Part shown: piece after piece, positions 13,985-22,864 of the stretch
How the letters are laid out: each line of letters starts with the position of its first letter
Numbering within the stretch: position 1 is the stretch's first letter
Assembly: GCA_020633055.1 (NCBI GenBank)
Contig: JACKEJ010000004.1
Location: 620,001-684,000 of the forward strand
Length of the DNA stretch: 64,000 bases
Direction: 5' to 3'
From: Sandaracinaceae bacterium
GTDB lineage: Bacteria; Myxococcota_A; Polyangia; Polyangiales; Houyiibacteriaceae
Program-made: the position numbers and the translations under genes
The notes under the pieces: model-generated
Seen by the model: the letters and a program-made list of their open reading frames with translations, nothing else
Database searches by the model: none
What the model was told of the DNA's origin: nothing

Positions 13985-15562
13985 GTGACGCGCCGCCTCG
14001 TCCCCGAAACCCTGCTCGCGCTGCTGGCGGCCGCGTGCGCCGCGCCGTTGTTCCTGGTGGAGCACCCGCCCATCCAAGACCTGCCCCAACACCTGGCGGC
14101 GATGCGCGTGCTGGCCGACTACGACGCGCCCGGTCTGCGCTTCGCCGAGTTCTTCGAGGTGCACCTGCTGCGCACCCAGTACCTGGCCTACTACGGCGTG
14201 GTGCGCGTGTTGTCCGTCGCGCTCCCGGTCGAGCTGGCCAACCGCCTCGTGCTCGCCGCGGCCATCGTGAGCACGCCCTACGCCATGCGTGCGCTCTTGC
14301 GCGCCCTGGGACGGGACGAGCGCTTGTGCCTGTTGACGCTCCCACTGACGTGGAACGCGCACCTCATCCTCGGCTTCCTCAACTTCGTGTCCGCCATCCC
14401 GCTGGCGCTGCTCGGTCTCTCGCTCGCGGTCCGGCTGCGGCTCTCGTTCTCGCCGCGCGTGGCCGCGGCGCTGGCGGTCGTCAGCACGTTCACGTTCTAC
14501 ACGCACGTCGTCCCGTTCGCGTTCCTCGGGCTGGGCGCGGCGCTGGTGCTGGTGGGCGACGGGGCGCGTCAGACCCTCCGCCGCTGGCTCGCGTTGGTGC
14601 CGGCCGCGCTCGCGGCGCTGCTGTGGATGCAGGTGAGCCCCGCAGGGCAGGCGACGGTGCAGGCGAGCACGCTGGCCGGGCCCGCGAGCGAGGGCCCATC
14701 CCCGCAGTTCGCGGCGCCAGGTGCCGCGCTGCGGGAGGCGCCGATGTGGCTGACGGACGTGCTGCACGGCGACACCGACATCCAGCTGCTCGTCGCCTAC
14801 CTGGTGCTCCTCGTGCTGTGGCTCGCGGCGGGCGCGGGCGGCGACACGCTCGACACCTCGCCCGACGGACGGCGGCGCACGCGCATGCTGCGCCTGCTCG
14901 GACTCTTGTCACCCCTGGCCGCGCTCTTGTACTTCGTCGCGCCCGTGTCGTACGACTGGATCTGGCCCATTAGCGCGCGCTTTCCGTTGCTCGCGCTGGT
15001 GTTCCTGCTGCCGCTGCTGCCGCGCGCGAGGGGCGCCGCGGGGGTCGGGCTGGTCATCGCCGCGGGGCTGCTCACGCTGCGCTCTGCCAGCGCCGTGGGC
15101 GACGCATTCGAAGCGTTCGAGACGGAAGAGGTGGGCGCGCTGGACGAGGCGGTGGCCGCCATCCCAGAGGGCAGCCGCACGGCGGGGCTCATCTGGGACC
15201 GCGGCTCCCGCCACGTGGGCTTCTCCCCGTTCATCCACAGCGTGGCCTGGGTGCAGGCGCGCCGTGGCGGCGCGGTGATGTTCACCTTCGACGACTTCCC
15301 GCAGAGCCCCGTGATCTTCCGCGAGGACAACCGCCCGCCGCGCGTCCCCCCGCGTTGGGAGTGGACGCCCGAGCGCGTGAACCCGGACACGGACCTGGGC
15401 TTCTACGACCACGTGCTGACCCGCGGCGGGCCGGGACGCATGGCGCGCAGCTCTGCGTTCGAGGAGATCTTCCACGACGGGCCGTGGCGCGTCTACCGGC
15501 GTCGCGCGGAGAGCGGCGCGGGCACGACGCCTGACGTGGACGCGGCGGGGGCGCCCCGATGA
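13985..15562 (+). CDS. Polytopic membrane protein, glycosyltransferase-C-like
   Basis: The 525-residue product has about ten to twelve hydrophobic spans and an N-terminal lumenal-type loop with H-P-P-I-Q-D-L-P-Q-H-L, a pattern I associate with uncharacterised GT-C-like membrane proteins of deltaproteobacteria. The soluble C-terminal part (about residues 380-525) holds many Trp, Arg and Pro. The GTG at 13985 places the first hydrophobic helix at the N-terminus; upstream in-frame codons give an unlikely basic extension. Its stop overlaps the next start (ATGA, 15559-15562), so the two membrane proteins are coupled and may act together in transferring sugars from lipid carriers. No acceptor or donor can be named. 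Confidence 0.7.
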   Translation: MTRRLVPETLLALLAAACAAPLFLVEHPPIQDLPQHLAAMRVLADYDAPGLRFAEFFEVHLLRTQYLAYYGVVRVLSVALPVELANRLVLAAAIVSTPYAMRALLRALGRDERLCLLTLPLTWNAHLILGFLNFVSAIPLALLGLSLAVRLRLSFSPRVAAALAVVSTFTFYTHVVPFAFLGLGAALVLVGDGARQTLRRWLALVPAALAALLWMQVSPAGQATVQASTLAGPASEGPSPQFAAPGAALREAPMWLTDVLHGDTDIQLLVAYLVLLVLWLAAGAGGDTLDTSPDGRRRTRMLRLLGLLSPLAALLYFVAPVSYDWIWPISARFPLLALVFLLPLLPRARGAAGVGLVIAAGLLTLRSASAVGDAFEAFETEEVGALDEAVAAIPEGSRTAGLIWDRGSRHVGFSPFIHSVAWVQARRGGAVMFTFDDFPQSPVIFREDNRPPRVPPRWEWTPERVNPDTDLGFYDHVLTRGGPGRMARSSAFEEIFHDGPWRVYRRRAESGAGTTPDVDAAGAPR

Positions 15563-18429
15563 GCGACCCCCCCACGCGCGCCGACTGGGACCCGACGCGC
15601 CACGTCGCCATCGCCCTCGGGCTCCTGACCCTGCTCGGCGCGGCCGCCTTCGCGTGGTCCTCCTATGTGCCGCACACGTTCATCCTGCGCGACGGGCGCT
15701 TCTACACGAACGTGAACGCCACGCTGACCGAGTCGCTCGCCATCGAGCAACCCTACGCGCGCAGCTGGTACGGCGGGGACCTCGGCTGGAACCGCAACCT
15801 CGACGCGGGGTGGAGCAACATCGCGGTCGGCCGGAACGGGGAGCACCTCCCGAAGCACCCGCTGCTGCTGCCCGTGCTGTCCGCGCCGTTCTTCTATGCG
15901 CTGGGGCTGCCCGGCCTCTTGCTCTTCAACCTGCTCACGTTCGTCGCCATCGGGGCGTGCGCCTTCGGCGTCGCGCGCCGCTACGTGGACGAAGCAGACG
16001 AGGCGGCCGCTGCCATTGCCGCCATCGCGCTGCCGCTCGGCACCAGCATCCTGAACTACGCGTACGACTACCACGTGGACACGCTGCTGCTGGCGCTCTT
16101 TCTCGGCGGAGTGCTGGCCATCCATCGTGGGCGCGGCGGGCTCGCCGGCGTGCTGCTCGGGCTGACGGTCACGCTCAAGCCGACGTGCCTCATGTGGGTG
16201 CCCTCCTTCTTGCTCTTGGCCACCTCCCCGCAAGCGGCGCTCGACAAGCGCGGGCTGCTGCGCGCCGTGGGCGCCGGGACGGTCGTGCTGCTGGGCTACG
16301 CGCTGCTCAACACATGGCTGTTCGGGCGACCGTACTGGGCTGGCTACAACCGCACGCTGGTGGTCGTGGACGGCGTGCCGGGCATCGCAGACCACGTCGA
16401 CGCGTTCTCCTTCCCGCTCGAGGACGGGCTACGCCGCGTGTTCCTGGGTCACTACGGCGTCGCGCGCCTGTTCGCGCTGTTTGCGCTGGCCCTGCCCGGC
16501 TGGGCGCTGCTGGCGCGGCGCGCGCCGCGGTACGTGGCGGCTTCTGTGCTTGCCCTGGGATGCGCCGTGTTGGTGTTCGCCAAGTACGACTGGGAGGGCG
16601 ACCGCTTCCTGTGGCCCGCCCTCGCGCTGCTGGTGCCCGCGCTGGCGGCCTCGCTCGGCAGCCTGCTGCGCCCGCTGCGTGACGCCCTGACGCGCCTGTC
16701 CGCGCGCGCCCCCTCCCCGCAAGCGCCCCCGCACTGGGCGCGTGACGCCGCGCTGGCCGCGGTCGCCGTGACCGCCGTGCTGGTGGCCCACGCCGCCACG
16801 TCCCCCAACCTCATCGACCGCGTCGCGCGCACCACGAGCAGCGTCGCCGCCACGCAGCTGGCCACCGAGGGAACGCTGTCGGTCGAAGGCACGGCGCTCG
16901 CCCCGCAGGGACACCCCGTCTACGACGACCATCGATCGCAGGTGGCCCGCACCCGTGGGGGCACGCTGGTGGCCCGCACGTCGCCGCTCGTCAGCGTGTT
17001 GAGCGCGCCCTTCGCGCGCTTCGGCGGAGAGGGCCTGCTGCCGCTGCACATCGCGCTCTCGGCCCTGCTGGCGTGGCTGGTGGTGGCCCTCGCCCCGAGG
17101 CCGCCGACCGTACTCGCGGCCACGGTCGTCGCCGTCGTCCTGCTCCCCGGCGTGCGCGACGCGCTGCTGACGGGTGGCCCCCCGCTGTTCACAGCGGTCG
17201 CGCTGGTTGGCGCGTTGGTCGCCGCGGCGCGGGGGTGCGCCGCCCTGAGCGTCGCCCTCGCCTGCCTCTGCGTGGCCTTCGCCGAGGCACCCGTGCTCGC
17301 GCCCGTCGCCACGCTGGTGTTGCTGGCCGCGCCGCTGCGCGCGCGCTGGCGGGCGCTCCCCTCGGACGACGCGCGACGCACCTGGGCGCTCCGCCTCGGG
17401 CTCGCGTCCGCCGCGACACCGGCTCTGTTGCTGCTCCTCGGGCTCCTGTTCTGGGGCCGCCCGCTGGCCGTCTCGTCGGAGCGCGTCGCGGTGCTGGGGC
17501 TCGAGGGAGTGTTCGCGGTGGCGCCCACGGACACACTCACGCAGCGTCTGGACGCCGTGTTCGGAGACGGCCCCAGCGCCCTGCGCGGCGCCGCACCCCT
17601 CTTCGTGTTGGCCGTTCCGGGCCTCGCCTTGGCGGCGGTCGGACGGCGCGACCTGGCCGTCGCGCTGGGGGTCACGTTGCTGTCGCTCCTCTCGCCGAGC
17701 GTGCTGTCCGGGCAGCCCGCGGTGCCGCTCTTCGCGCTGTTCCTGCTCGCCATTCCGGCGGCGCGGGTGCTGGGCGCGCTCGGTGCGCTGTGTGACATGG
17801 CGGCGCACCGGCTGGTGGCGCGGCTGCCCGCCCGGCCAGGGCTGGCGCTGCTGATCGCGCTGGGGACGCCGCTGGTGGCGCTGCTGCTCGTGGGTGCCGC
17901 GCGCCGCGCGCTGGCCAGCGACGTGTTCGATGTGGCGGACCCCGCCGCGGTCCAGCACGCGCGCGTGACGCTCTCGCGTGGCGCGCGCAGCGCCCCGGTG
18001 CCCTGCGACTTCCTGGCCTGGGAGTACCAGAGCTGGGAGTGCGCCAGCTTCGAGCGCGGCGTGACGCTCACCGGCCTCGCCACCGCCACGCCGGAGCACG
18101 TGGGCCCCGATGGCGAGCCCGCGCTGCACCTCGGCACGGACCAGCGGGGGCGCGCGCGCACCATCCGCTACGACGGCGTGCTGCTGACGGACCGCCTCGC
18201 GCTGACGGCGCGCCTGGACCCGCGCAGCGGTCGCGCGGGCACTCTGCGCGTGCTCGCGGACGACGAGCCACTGCACGCACAGGCGCTCGACACCCTGGGC
18301 GCGCCAGGCGAGCTGTACCCCCTCGACATCGACACATCCCGCCTGGCGGGCAGGCGCGTGACGTTGGCGCTCAGCGTGGTGTCGGAGCAGGGGCCCGTGT
18401 CCGTCTGGCTGCGCGGCGGCCCCCGTTGA
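15559..18429 (+). CDS. Large polytopic GT-C-like membrane protein with internal duplication
   Basis: A product of 956 residues with many membrane spans. Residues 40-140 (D-G-R-F-Y-T, then H-P-L-L-L-P-V-L-S-A-P-F near 100-112) look like the first extracytoplasmic loop of dolichyl-phosphate-mannose-type GT-C transferases. A related pattern recurs around residues 415-490 (T-S-P-L-V-S-V-L-S-A-P-F near 474), each followed by a hydrophobic run, suggesting that two modules were fused about 370 residues apart. The final 160 residues form a soluble beta-rich domain. The four-base overlap with the preceding gene implies coordinated synthesis. The function in cell-surface glycan assembly is inference. 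Confidence 0.7.
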   Translation: MSDPPTRADWDPTRHVAIALGLLTLLGAAAFAWSSYVPHTFILRDGRFYTNVNATLTESLAIEQPYARSWYGGDLGWNRNLDAGWSNIAVGRNGEHLPKHPLLLPVLSAPFFYALGLPGLLLFNLLTFVAIGACAFGVARRYVDEADEAAAAIAAIALPLGTSILNYAYDYHVDTLLLALFLGGVLAIHRGRGGLAGVLLGLTVTLKPTCLMWVPSFLLLATSPQAALDKRGLLRAVGAGTVVLLGYALLNTWLFGRPYWAGYNRTLVVVDGVPGIADHVDAFSFPLEDGLRRVFLGHYGVARLFALFALALPGWALLARRAPRYVAASVLALGCAVLVFAKYDWEGDRFLWPALALLVPALAASLGSLLRPLRDALTRLSARAPSPQAPPHWARDAALAAVAVTAVLVAHAATSPNLIDRVARTTSSVAATQLATEGTLSVEGTALAPQGHPVYDDHRSQVARTRGGTLVARTSPLVSVLSAPFARFGGEGLLPLHIALSALLAWLVVALAPRPPTVLAATVVAVVLLPGVRDALLTGGPPLFTAVALVGALVAAARGCAALSVALACLCVAFAEAPVLAPVATLVLLAAPLRARWRALPSDDARRTWALRLGLASAATPALLLLLGLLFWGRPLAVSSERVAVLGLEGVFAVAPTDTLTQRLDAVFGDGPSALRGAAPLFVLAVPGLALAAVGRRDLAVALGVTLLSLLSPSVLSGQPAVPLFALFLLAIPAARVLGALGALCDMAAHRLVARLPARPGLALLIALGTPLVALLLVGAARRALASDVFDVADPAAVQHARVTLSRGARSAPVPCDFLAWEYQSWECASFERGVTLTGLATATPEHVGPDGEPALHLGTDQRGRARTIRYDGVLLTDRLALTARLDPRSGRAGTLRVLADDEPLHAQALDTLGAPGELYPLDIDTSRLAGRRVTLALSVVSEQGPVSVWLRGGPR

Positions 18430-18534
18430 GCCCGGCGCCGCCCCGGAGAGCGCCGCGTGCCCGACACGCGGATCCGTGCCCATGGCGTCCAACAGCGCTA
18501 TGACTCGCCCATCGTCCGAAGAAGGAGCCCCAGA

Positions 18535-19809
18535 GTGACCCGTCCGTCCCGCGAAGCCCTAGCCGCCCAAGAGTCCACCCTCGCCGCCCAGTACGATGCG
18601 TTCTGCGCCAAGGGGCTCGCGTTGGACATGACCCGTGGCAAGCCGAGCGCCGCGCAGCTGTCGCTCTCGGACGCGCTCGACGGAATCCTGGCCGGAAACT
18701 ACAAGGACGCGAAGGGCACGGACACCCGCAACTACGGCGGCCTGGACGGCCTGCCCGAGGCGCGCGAGTTGTTCGCCACGATGCTGCAGGTGAGCCCCGA
18801 CGAGGTGCTGATCGGCGGCAACTCGAGCCTGACCCTGATGCACACCAGCGCGCTCTTCGCGTGGCTCTACGGGCCGAGCGGCGCCGGGAGCGCGTGGCGC
18901 GCGGAGCCGGGCGTGAAGTTCCTGTGCCCGGTCCCGGGCTACGACCGACACTTCGGCATCTGCGAAGACCTGGGCATCGACATGGTCCCGGTGGCGATGA
19001 ACGAGGACGGCCCCGACATGGACGAGGTGGAGCGCCTGGTGAAGGGCGACGCAGCCATCAAGGGCATGTGGTGCGTGCCCCGCTTCTCGAACCCGAGCGG
19101 CATCGTCTACTCGGACGCGGTCGTCGATCGCATCGCGCAGCTGGGCAAGCTCGCGGCGCCGAACTTCCGCGTGTTCTGGGACAACGCGTACGCCGTGCAC
19201 GCGCTGCACCGAGGCGCGCCGGCCCTCGCCTCCATCATGGACGCGTGCCGCAGGCACGGCACCGAGGACAGCGTCCTGATCTTCGGGAGCACGTCCAAGG
19301 TCACCTTTGCGGGCGCGGGGCTCGCGTTCATGGGCGCGTCCAAGGCCAACCTGGCCGTCATCAGCAAGCACCTGGGCAAGGCCACCATCGGTCCCGACAA
19401 GGTCAACCAGCTGCGCCACGTGCGCTTCCTGAAGGACGCCGAGGGCATCCTGGCGCACATGGACGGCCACGCGCAGCTGTTGCAGCCACGCTTCGAGGCC
19501 GTCCTGAGCACGCTCGAGCGCGAGCTCGCCGGCACCGACATGGGCAGCTGGACCAAGCCCGAGGGCGGCTACTTCGTCAGCTTCGACACCATCCCGGGGG
19601 TCGCTTCTACGGTGGTCGCCCTCGCGGGTGCGGCGGGCGTGAAGCTCACCCCGGCTGGCGCGACGTGGCCGTACGGCAAGGACCCGGCCGACCGCAACAT
19701 CCGCTTGGCGCCCAGCTTCCCGAGCCTGAACGACATCCAGGCGGCCATGGACGTGTTCGTCTGCTGCGTGAAGCTCGCCACCGTCCGCGCTTGGCTGGCC
19801 GAGGGCTGA
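18535..19809 (+). CDS. AspT-type (class Ib-like) aminotransferase
   Basis: The product of 424 residues belongs to the PLP fold-type I group best known from corynebacterial aspartate aminotransferase AspT. Typical signatures are L-D-M-T-R-G-K-P-S, N-Y-G-G-L-D-G-L-P-E-A-R, G-G-N-S-S-L-T-L-M, C-P-V-P-G-Y-D-R-H-F and the Schiff-base lysine K255 in F-G-S-T-S-K-V-T-F-A-G-A-G. It likely transfers the amino group between aspartate and 2-oxoglutarate. A GTG start was chosen at 18535 because a GAAGGAG Shine-Dalgarno ends 7 bases before it; further upstream in-frame codons lack this support. It is monocistronic, with a hairpin downstream. Confidence 0.92.
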   Translation: MTRPSREALAAQESTLAAQYDAFCAKGLALDMTRGKPSAAQLSLSDALDGILAGNYKDAKGTDTRNYGGLDGLPEARELFATMLQVSPDEVLIGGNSSLTLMHTSALFAWLYGPSGAGSAWRAEPGVKFLCPVPGYDRHFGICEDLGIDMVPVAMNEDGPDMDEVERLVKGDAAIKGMWCVPRFSNPSGIVYSDAVVDRIAQLGKLAAPNFRVFWDNAYAVHALHRGAPALASIMDACRRHGTEDSVLIFGSTSKVTFAGAGLAFMGASKANLAVISKHLGKATIGPDKVNQLRHVRFLKDAEGILAHMDGHAQLLQPRFEAVLSTLERELAGTDMGSWTKPEGGYFVSFDTIPGVASTVVALAGAAGVKLTPAGATWPYGKDPADRNIRLAPSFPSLNDIQAAMDVFVCCVKLATVRAWLAEG

Positions 19810-19842
19810 GCGCGAGCACGCCGGAGCTCTGAAAGGCACGCT

Positions 19843-19865
19843 GGAGCTCGCCGCCCCCGAGCTCC
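19843..19865. terminator. Hairpin between convergent genes
   Basis: Perfect 8-base arms GGAGCTCG and CGAGCTCC flank a 7-base C-rich loop, between the aminotransferase stop and the convergent exported-protein gene. Position and stability suit a bidirectional terminator. No T-run is present. Confidence 0.5.
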
Positions 19866-19872
19866 CACGTGC

Positions 19873-20940
19873 TCACCGCGGTGGGCCGACCGAAGCGCGC
19901 TCGTCGCTCGTCTCCCGCGCGGAGGAGCGCCCCACGCCGAGGGCGACGGTCAGGTAGAACGCGACGTTCCAACCGTCGAGCGTCGCCGTCCGGCGACCGC
20001 CCTGGTCCACCGCCATGCCCTTCAGATATCCGAGCTCGCAGCGGAAGCCGACGAGGGTACGGGCGTGCTCGTGCGCGAGCCCGAGCCCGAGGAAGGCCCC
20101 CAACCCGAGCCCGTGACGACGACCCGACCCGACGGCCGGGTTGGGATCGAGGTGCCCACGCGCCCGGACCGTCCCGAGCGCGGCGAGCACGTCGGCTTGA
20201 AACCGCCAACCGCCCTCCGCGGAGTCGAGCAGGCGCGCCCCGAGCATCCCCAGGTAGGCTCGCAGCTTGACCGGACCGGCCGTCTCGCTGCGGCTGCCTG
20301 CGCTGACGCTGGCCCGCACGAGGAAGCGGCGCCACACGGCACCCACGCCGACATCCCACGTGACGAGGTCGTCGTCCGCGAACGTGACGGGCAAGGGTGG
20401 GAAGATGCGGAGCCCCACCTGCGCGACGAGCTGGAACGGAGCACCCGTGTCCTGCAGCTCGGCGACGGCGGACGGCGGCCGCGAGGAGGGAGCCTGCGCA
20501 TCCTCGCGGGCGAGAGGCGGGGGGCGCCTGCCGGTCGCGGTCACGCCGGGGGAACGACCCGGGTCGCGCGTGTCTTGCGCGAACTCTTGGATGGCCTCGT
20601 CCGTGTGCAGCAACTCGGCGACCACGATGGCCACGAGGCGCACGCGGAGTGCGGTTGGTGTGTCGCCCCACGGGACGACGCGCACCAGGGTACGTCCGCC
20701 GCGCGCGACCGTGACCCGTGCGTGTTGGTCCGAGCACTGGTCGACCCGAAAGGCGGCGTCGACCTCGCCGACCTCGATGCGGAGGACCTCCACCAAGCGC
20801 CGGGCGTCGAGCCCCGGGACCTGGCACACGTCGACGACCTGCGCGCGCGCGCCCGAAGCTGCGAGGATGCCGACGCACGCGACCAGCGCGAGCGCGCAGC
20901 GACGCGCGTGCGGAGACGACGAGACGCTCACTCGATCCAC
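19873..20940 (-). CDS. Exported protein of unknown function, last gene of the ECF/FecR operon
   Basis: The 355-residue product has a signal peptide (hydrophobic A-L-A-L-V-A-C-V-G-I-L-A-A-S-G, cleavage likely after A-R-A). An N-terminal alpha/beta segment (about 35-120) is followed by a Pro/Arg-rich linker. From about residue 170 come alternating hydrophobic strands with Gly and aromatic residues (V-A-Q-V-G-L-R-I-F, L-R-A-Y-L-G-M-L-G-A-R-L, G-L-G-L-G-A-F-L-G-L-G-L) that resemble outer-membrane beta-strands. No known family is recognised. Its start overlaps the FecR gene by 13 bases, so it is the third cistron of a sigma factor - FecR - effector operon. A role as envelope sensor or output is inference. 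Confidence 0.7.
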   Translation of the reverse strand: MDRVSVSSSPHARRCALALVACVGILAASGARAQVVDVCQVPGLDARRLVEVLRIEVGEVDAAFRVDQCSDQHARVTVARGGRTLVRVVPWGDTPTALRVRLVAIVVAELLHTDEAIQEFAQDTRDPGRSPGVTATGRRPPPLAREDAQAPSSRPPSAVAELQDTGAPFQLVAQVGLRIFPPLPVTFADDDLVTWDVGVGAVWRRFLVRASVSAGSRSETAGPVKLRAYLGMLGARLLDSAEGGWRFQADVLAALGTVRARGHLDPNPAVGSGRRHGLGLGAFLGLGLAHEHARTLVGFRCELGYLKGMAVDQGGRRTATLDGWNVAFYLTVALGVGRSSARETSDERASVGPPR

Positions 20941-22136
20941 CCGCGAAACAGGTCTGCGGACGCACCGTTCGGGTGCAGCTCGAGGTAGCGGCGCGCGGCG
21001 TCGGGTCCGCGGGGATCGGCGTCGGCATGGAGCGCGCGAACGAGCCGCGCGCGCGCTGGCTCGCGGAGCGCAGCGGGGAGCCCCAGCTGGAGGCTCTGCT
21101 CGAAGTACGCGACGGCCCCGCCGGGATCGCCGAGTCGCTCCAACCTCAGGCGCCCCAGCGTGTACGCGGCGATCGCCGCTGCGCGCCCACCGTCCCCGCG
21201 CTGCATGATGCGCTCGAGCGGTCGCACCGCATCGCGCGGATGGCCGGCGAGACGCGCCAAGTCCGAGAGACGCATCAGCTCCGCGACGTCGTCGGTTCGG
21301 GTCGCCTCGCGCTGGAATCCGTCCGGTCCCAACGCGTCGTAGGCGTCTTCGTACCGACCTGCCTCGAGGTGTTCTCGCCAGCCAGGGCGTCGCTGTGCCT
21401 CCCGCGCGCCGACGCCTCCGAGCCGGGCCGGAGCCTCCTCGAGCTGCGCGGCGGCGTCCTGATCTTGCGGCGACGGTGCGGGCTCGCGGCGCGGAGCGGG
21501 CGGCTCCTCTGACGCAGACGAGACCACCAGAGACTGCCCTGCGCCCAAGCGCTGCACGTGATCGGGGACGCGCTCGCCGCGCACGAGGACCGCGCCACGC
21601 GCCACGTCGACCCCCACGCGTTCGTCGTCACGCGTGATGGTGAAGACCGTCCCGACGACCTCGACGCTCAGCGGACCACACGCGACCTCCCAGCGACGCG
21701 GTCCGCGCGGACGGATCCGAAAGGTGACGCGCCCCCCGCGCAGCGCGAGACGGACATGGTGGGGCGTGGTCTCGAGGAGGTCCACGTGGCTGCCCGGCGC
21801 GAGCGCCAAAGACGACCCGTCGTCGAACGACAGGGACTCGGCCACGTCGCTCGTGATCGTGGCAGGCACCGGGGAGCCGTCCGCCAGCCGGAGTGGCCCC
21901 GAAGGGTCGCCACGCAGCGACCACCCCACGCCCAGGAGCACCACCAGCGCCCCCACGGCGACCCCGGAGAGGAGCCGGCGACTGCGCGGGACTGCGAGTC
22001 TCTCGCGTCGGCTCGACGCGCGCGGACGCGGCCCGCGACGACCAGCCTCGACGCGACGCCACAGGGCTTGCACGCGTCGTTCGTCCACGTCCGAATTCAG
22101 CGCTTCCCGTGCGCGCTCGATGCGGTCCTGCGTCAT
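20928..22136 (-). CDS. FecR-domain anti-sigma-like protein with TPR-like C-terminus
   Basis: The product of 402 residues has a basic cytoplasmic N-terminus (about 1-52), one membrane span (about 54-74) and a periplasmic FecR domain (about 75-190: D-G-S-S-L-A-L-A-P-G-S-H-V, G-R-V-T-F-R-I, V-E-V-V-G-T-V-F-T-I). A Pro/Glu-rich linker leads to TPR-like helices to the end (A-R-R-Y-L-E-L-H-P-N-G). FecR proteins hold or activate the adjacent ECF sigma factor in response to an envelope signal. The gene overlaps the sigma gene by four bases and the next gene by thirteen. The added TPR region suggests a periplasmic protein partner. Confidence 0.85.
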   Translation of the reverse strand: MTQDRIERAREALNSDVDERRVQALWRRVEAGRRGPRPRASSRRERLAVPRSRRLLSGVAVGALVVLLGVGWSLRGDPSGPLRLADGSPVPATITSDVAESLSFDDGSSLALAPGSHVDLLETTPHHVRLALRGGRVTFRIRPRGPRRWEVACGPLSVEVVGTVFTITRDDERVGVDVARGAVLVRGERVPDHVQRLGAGQSLVVSSASEEPPAPRREPAPSPQDQDAAAQLEEAPARLGGVGAREAQRRPGWREHLEAGRYEDAYDALGPDGFQREATRTDDVAELMRLSDLARLAGHPRDAVRPLERIMQRGDGGRAAAIAAYTLGRLRLERLGDPGGAVAYFEQSLQLGLPAALREPARARLVRALHADADPRGPDAARRYLELHPNGASADLFRGWIE

Positions 22137-22720
22137 GGGCCCTCCATGAGCGTCTTCACGACTCCGTCAGCACGCGCGATGCGGCGCTTCGCCGTGGCCA
22201 AGCTGCACCCCACGAGGTCCGCCACCTCGCCCAGCGAGTGCCCGTGAAGGCGCCGGAGGATCCACGCGATCCGCTCTGCCGCGCCGAGGCGATCCAGCGC
22301 GCGATCGATGATCCTCAGGTCGGCCCGCGCCTCCTGACCCGCGCGCTCGCTGGCCTGGCTCGCGAGCGGCGCGCACGCCTCGAACGTGCGGTCGAGCCCG
22401 AGCAGGCGGCGCAAGCGCTGACGACGCATGCGCTTGTAGACCCGGTTCACCGTCATGCGCCGGACCCACGCGCCAAAGCGGTCCGCGTTCTGCAGGTCCT
22501 CGAGCTCGTCGAACGCGGAGACGAACACGTCCTGCACCACGTCCTCCGCGTCGGCGTCGTTGCGAAGCATGCGCCGCGCCAGGCACAACACGTCGCCCAC
22601 GTGACGTCGGTACAACGCTTCCTCCGCCCAATGGTCCCCGCTGAGCGCCCGCATGACGAGAAACTCGTCGTCGGGAGCGGGCGCGGCGACGCGCTGAATC
22701 GGGATGAGGGCGTAGGTCAC
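22133..22720 (-). CDS. ECF-type RNA polymerase sigma factor
   Basis: At 195 residues it has region 2 (A-L-Y-R-R-H-V-G-D-V-L-C-L-A-R-R-M-L-R-N-D-A-D-A-E-D-V-V-Q-D-V-F) and region 4 (L-G-A-A-E-R-I-A-W-I-L-R-R-L-H-G-H-S-L-G-E-V-A-D-L-V-G-C-S-L-A-T-A-K-R-R-I) with no region 3, as in extracytoplasmic-function sigma factors. Its stop overlaps the FecR ATG (ATGA), so sigma and regulator are made together. A GAAC-N17-CGTT pattern in the upstream spacer could be its own promoter. The regulon probably includes the downstream exported protein. Confidence 0.93.
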   Translation of the reverse strand: MTYALIPIQRVAAPAPDDEFLVMRALSGDHWAEEALYRRHVGDVLCLARRMLRNDADAEDVVQDVFVSAFDELEDLQNADRFGAWVRRMTVNRVYKRMRRQRLRRLLGLDRTFEACAPLASQASERAGQEARADLRIIDRALDRLGAAERIAWILRRLHGHSLGEVADLVGCSLATAKRRIARADGVVKTLMEGP

Positions 22721-22864
22721 GTGATGGATGGACCCCGAGGGGCAAAAAACGGCTCACGCGTTTTCGACGTTCGAGGGAGCGTCGGTGCGCGCACGAGAGG
22801 CTGAGCCGAACGAGGGCCGTCGGGGTCCTGTCCCTGCGCACCGTTCGAAAAGGGGAAACCGTCC
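22721..22864. promoter_or_regulatory. Divergent control region with a possible ECF promoter
   Basis: This 144-base spacer separates the ECF sigma gene (minus) from the von Willebrand A-like gene (plus). Read on the minus strand it contains GAAC, 17 bases, then CGTTTT (about 22752-22776), which resembles ECF promoters (GAAC/CGTC type). A weaker GAAC-N16-CTGTC pattern reads towards the plus-strand gene near 22806-22832. If both are genuine, the sigma factor drives its own operon and the lipoprotein. Evidence is pattern matching only. Confidence 0.3.

Noticed and set aside
16429..18492. Long antisense frame over the GT-C-like gene
   Set aside because: Composition is Arg/Gln/His-rich and lacks hydrophobic core patterns; the plus-strand frame has regular membrane spans and a translational overlap with its neighbour.
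18457..18534. Upstream in-frame start for the AspT-type aminotransferase
   Set aside because: The GTG at 18535 has a strong GAAGGAG ribosome-binding site and begins at the conserved region; the extension is basic and unlike the family.
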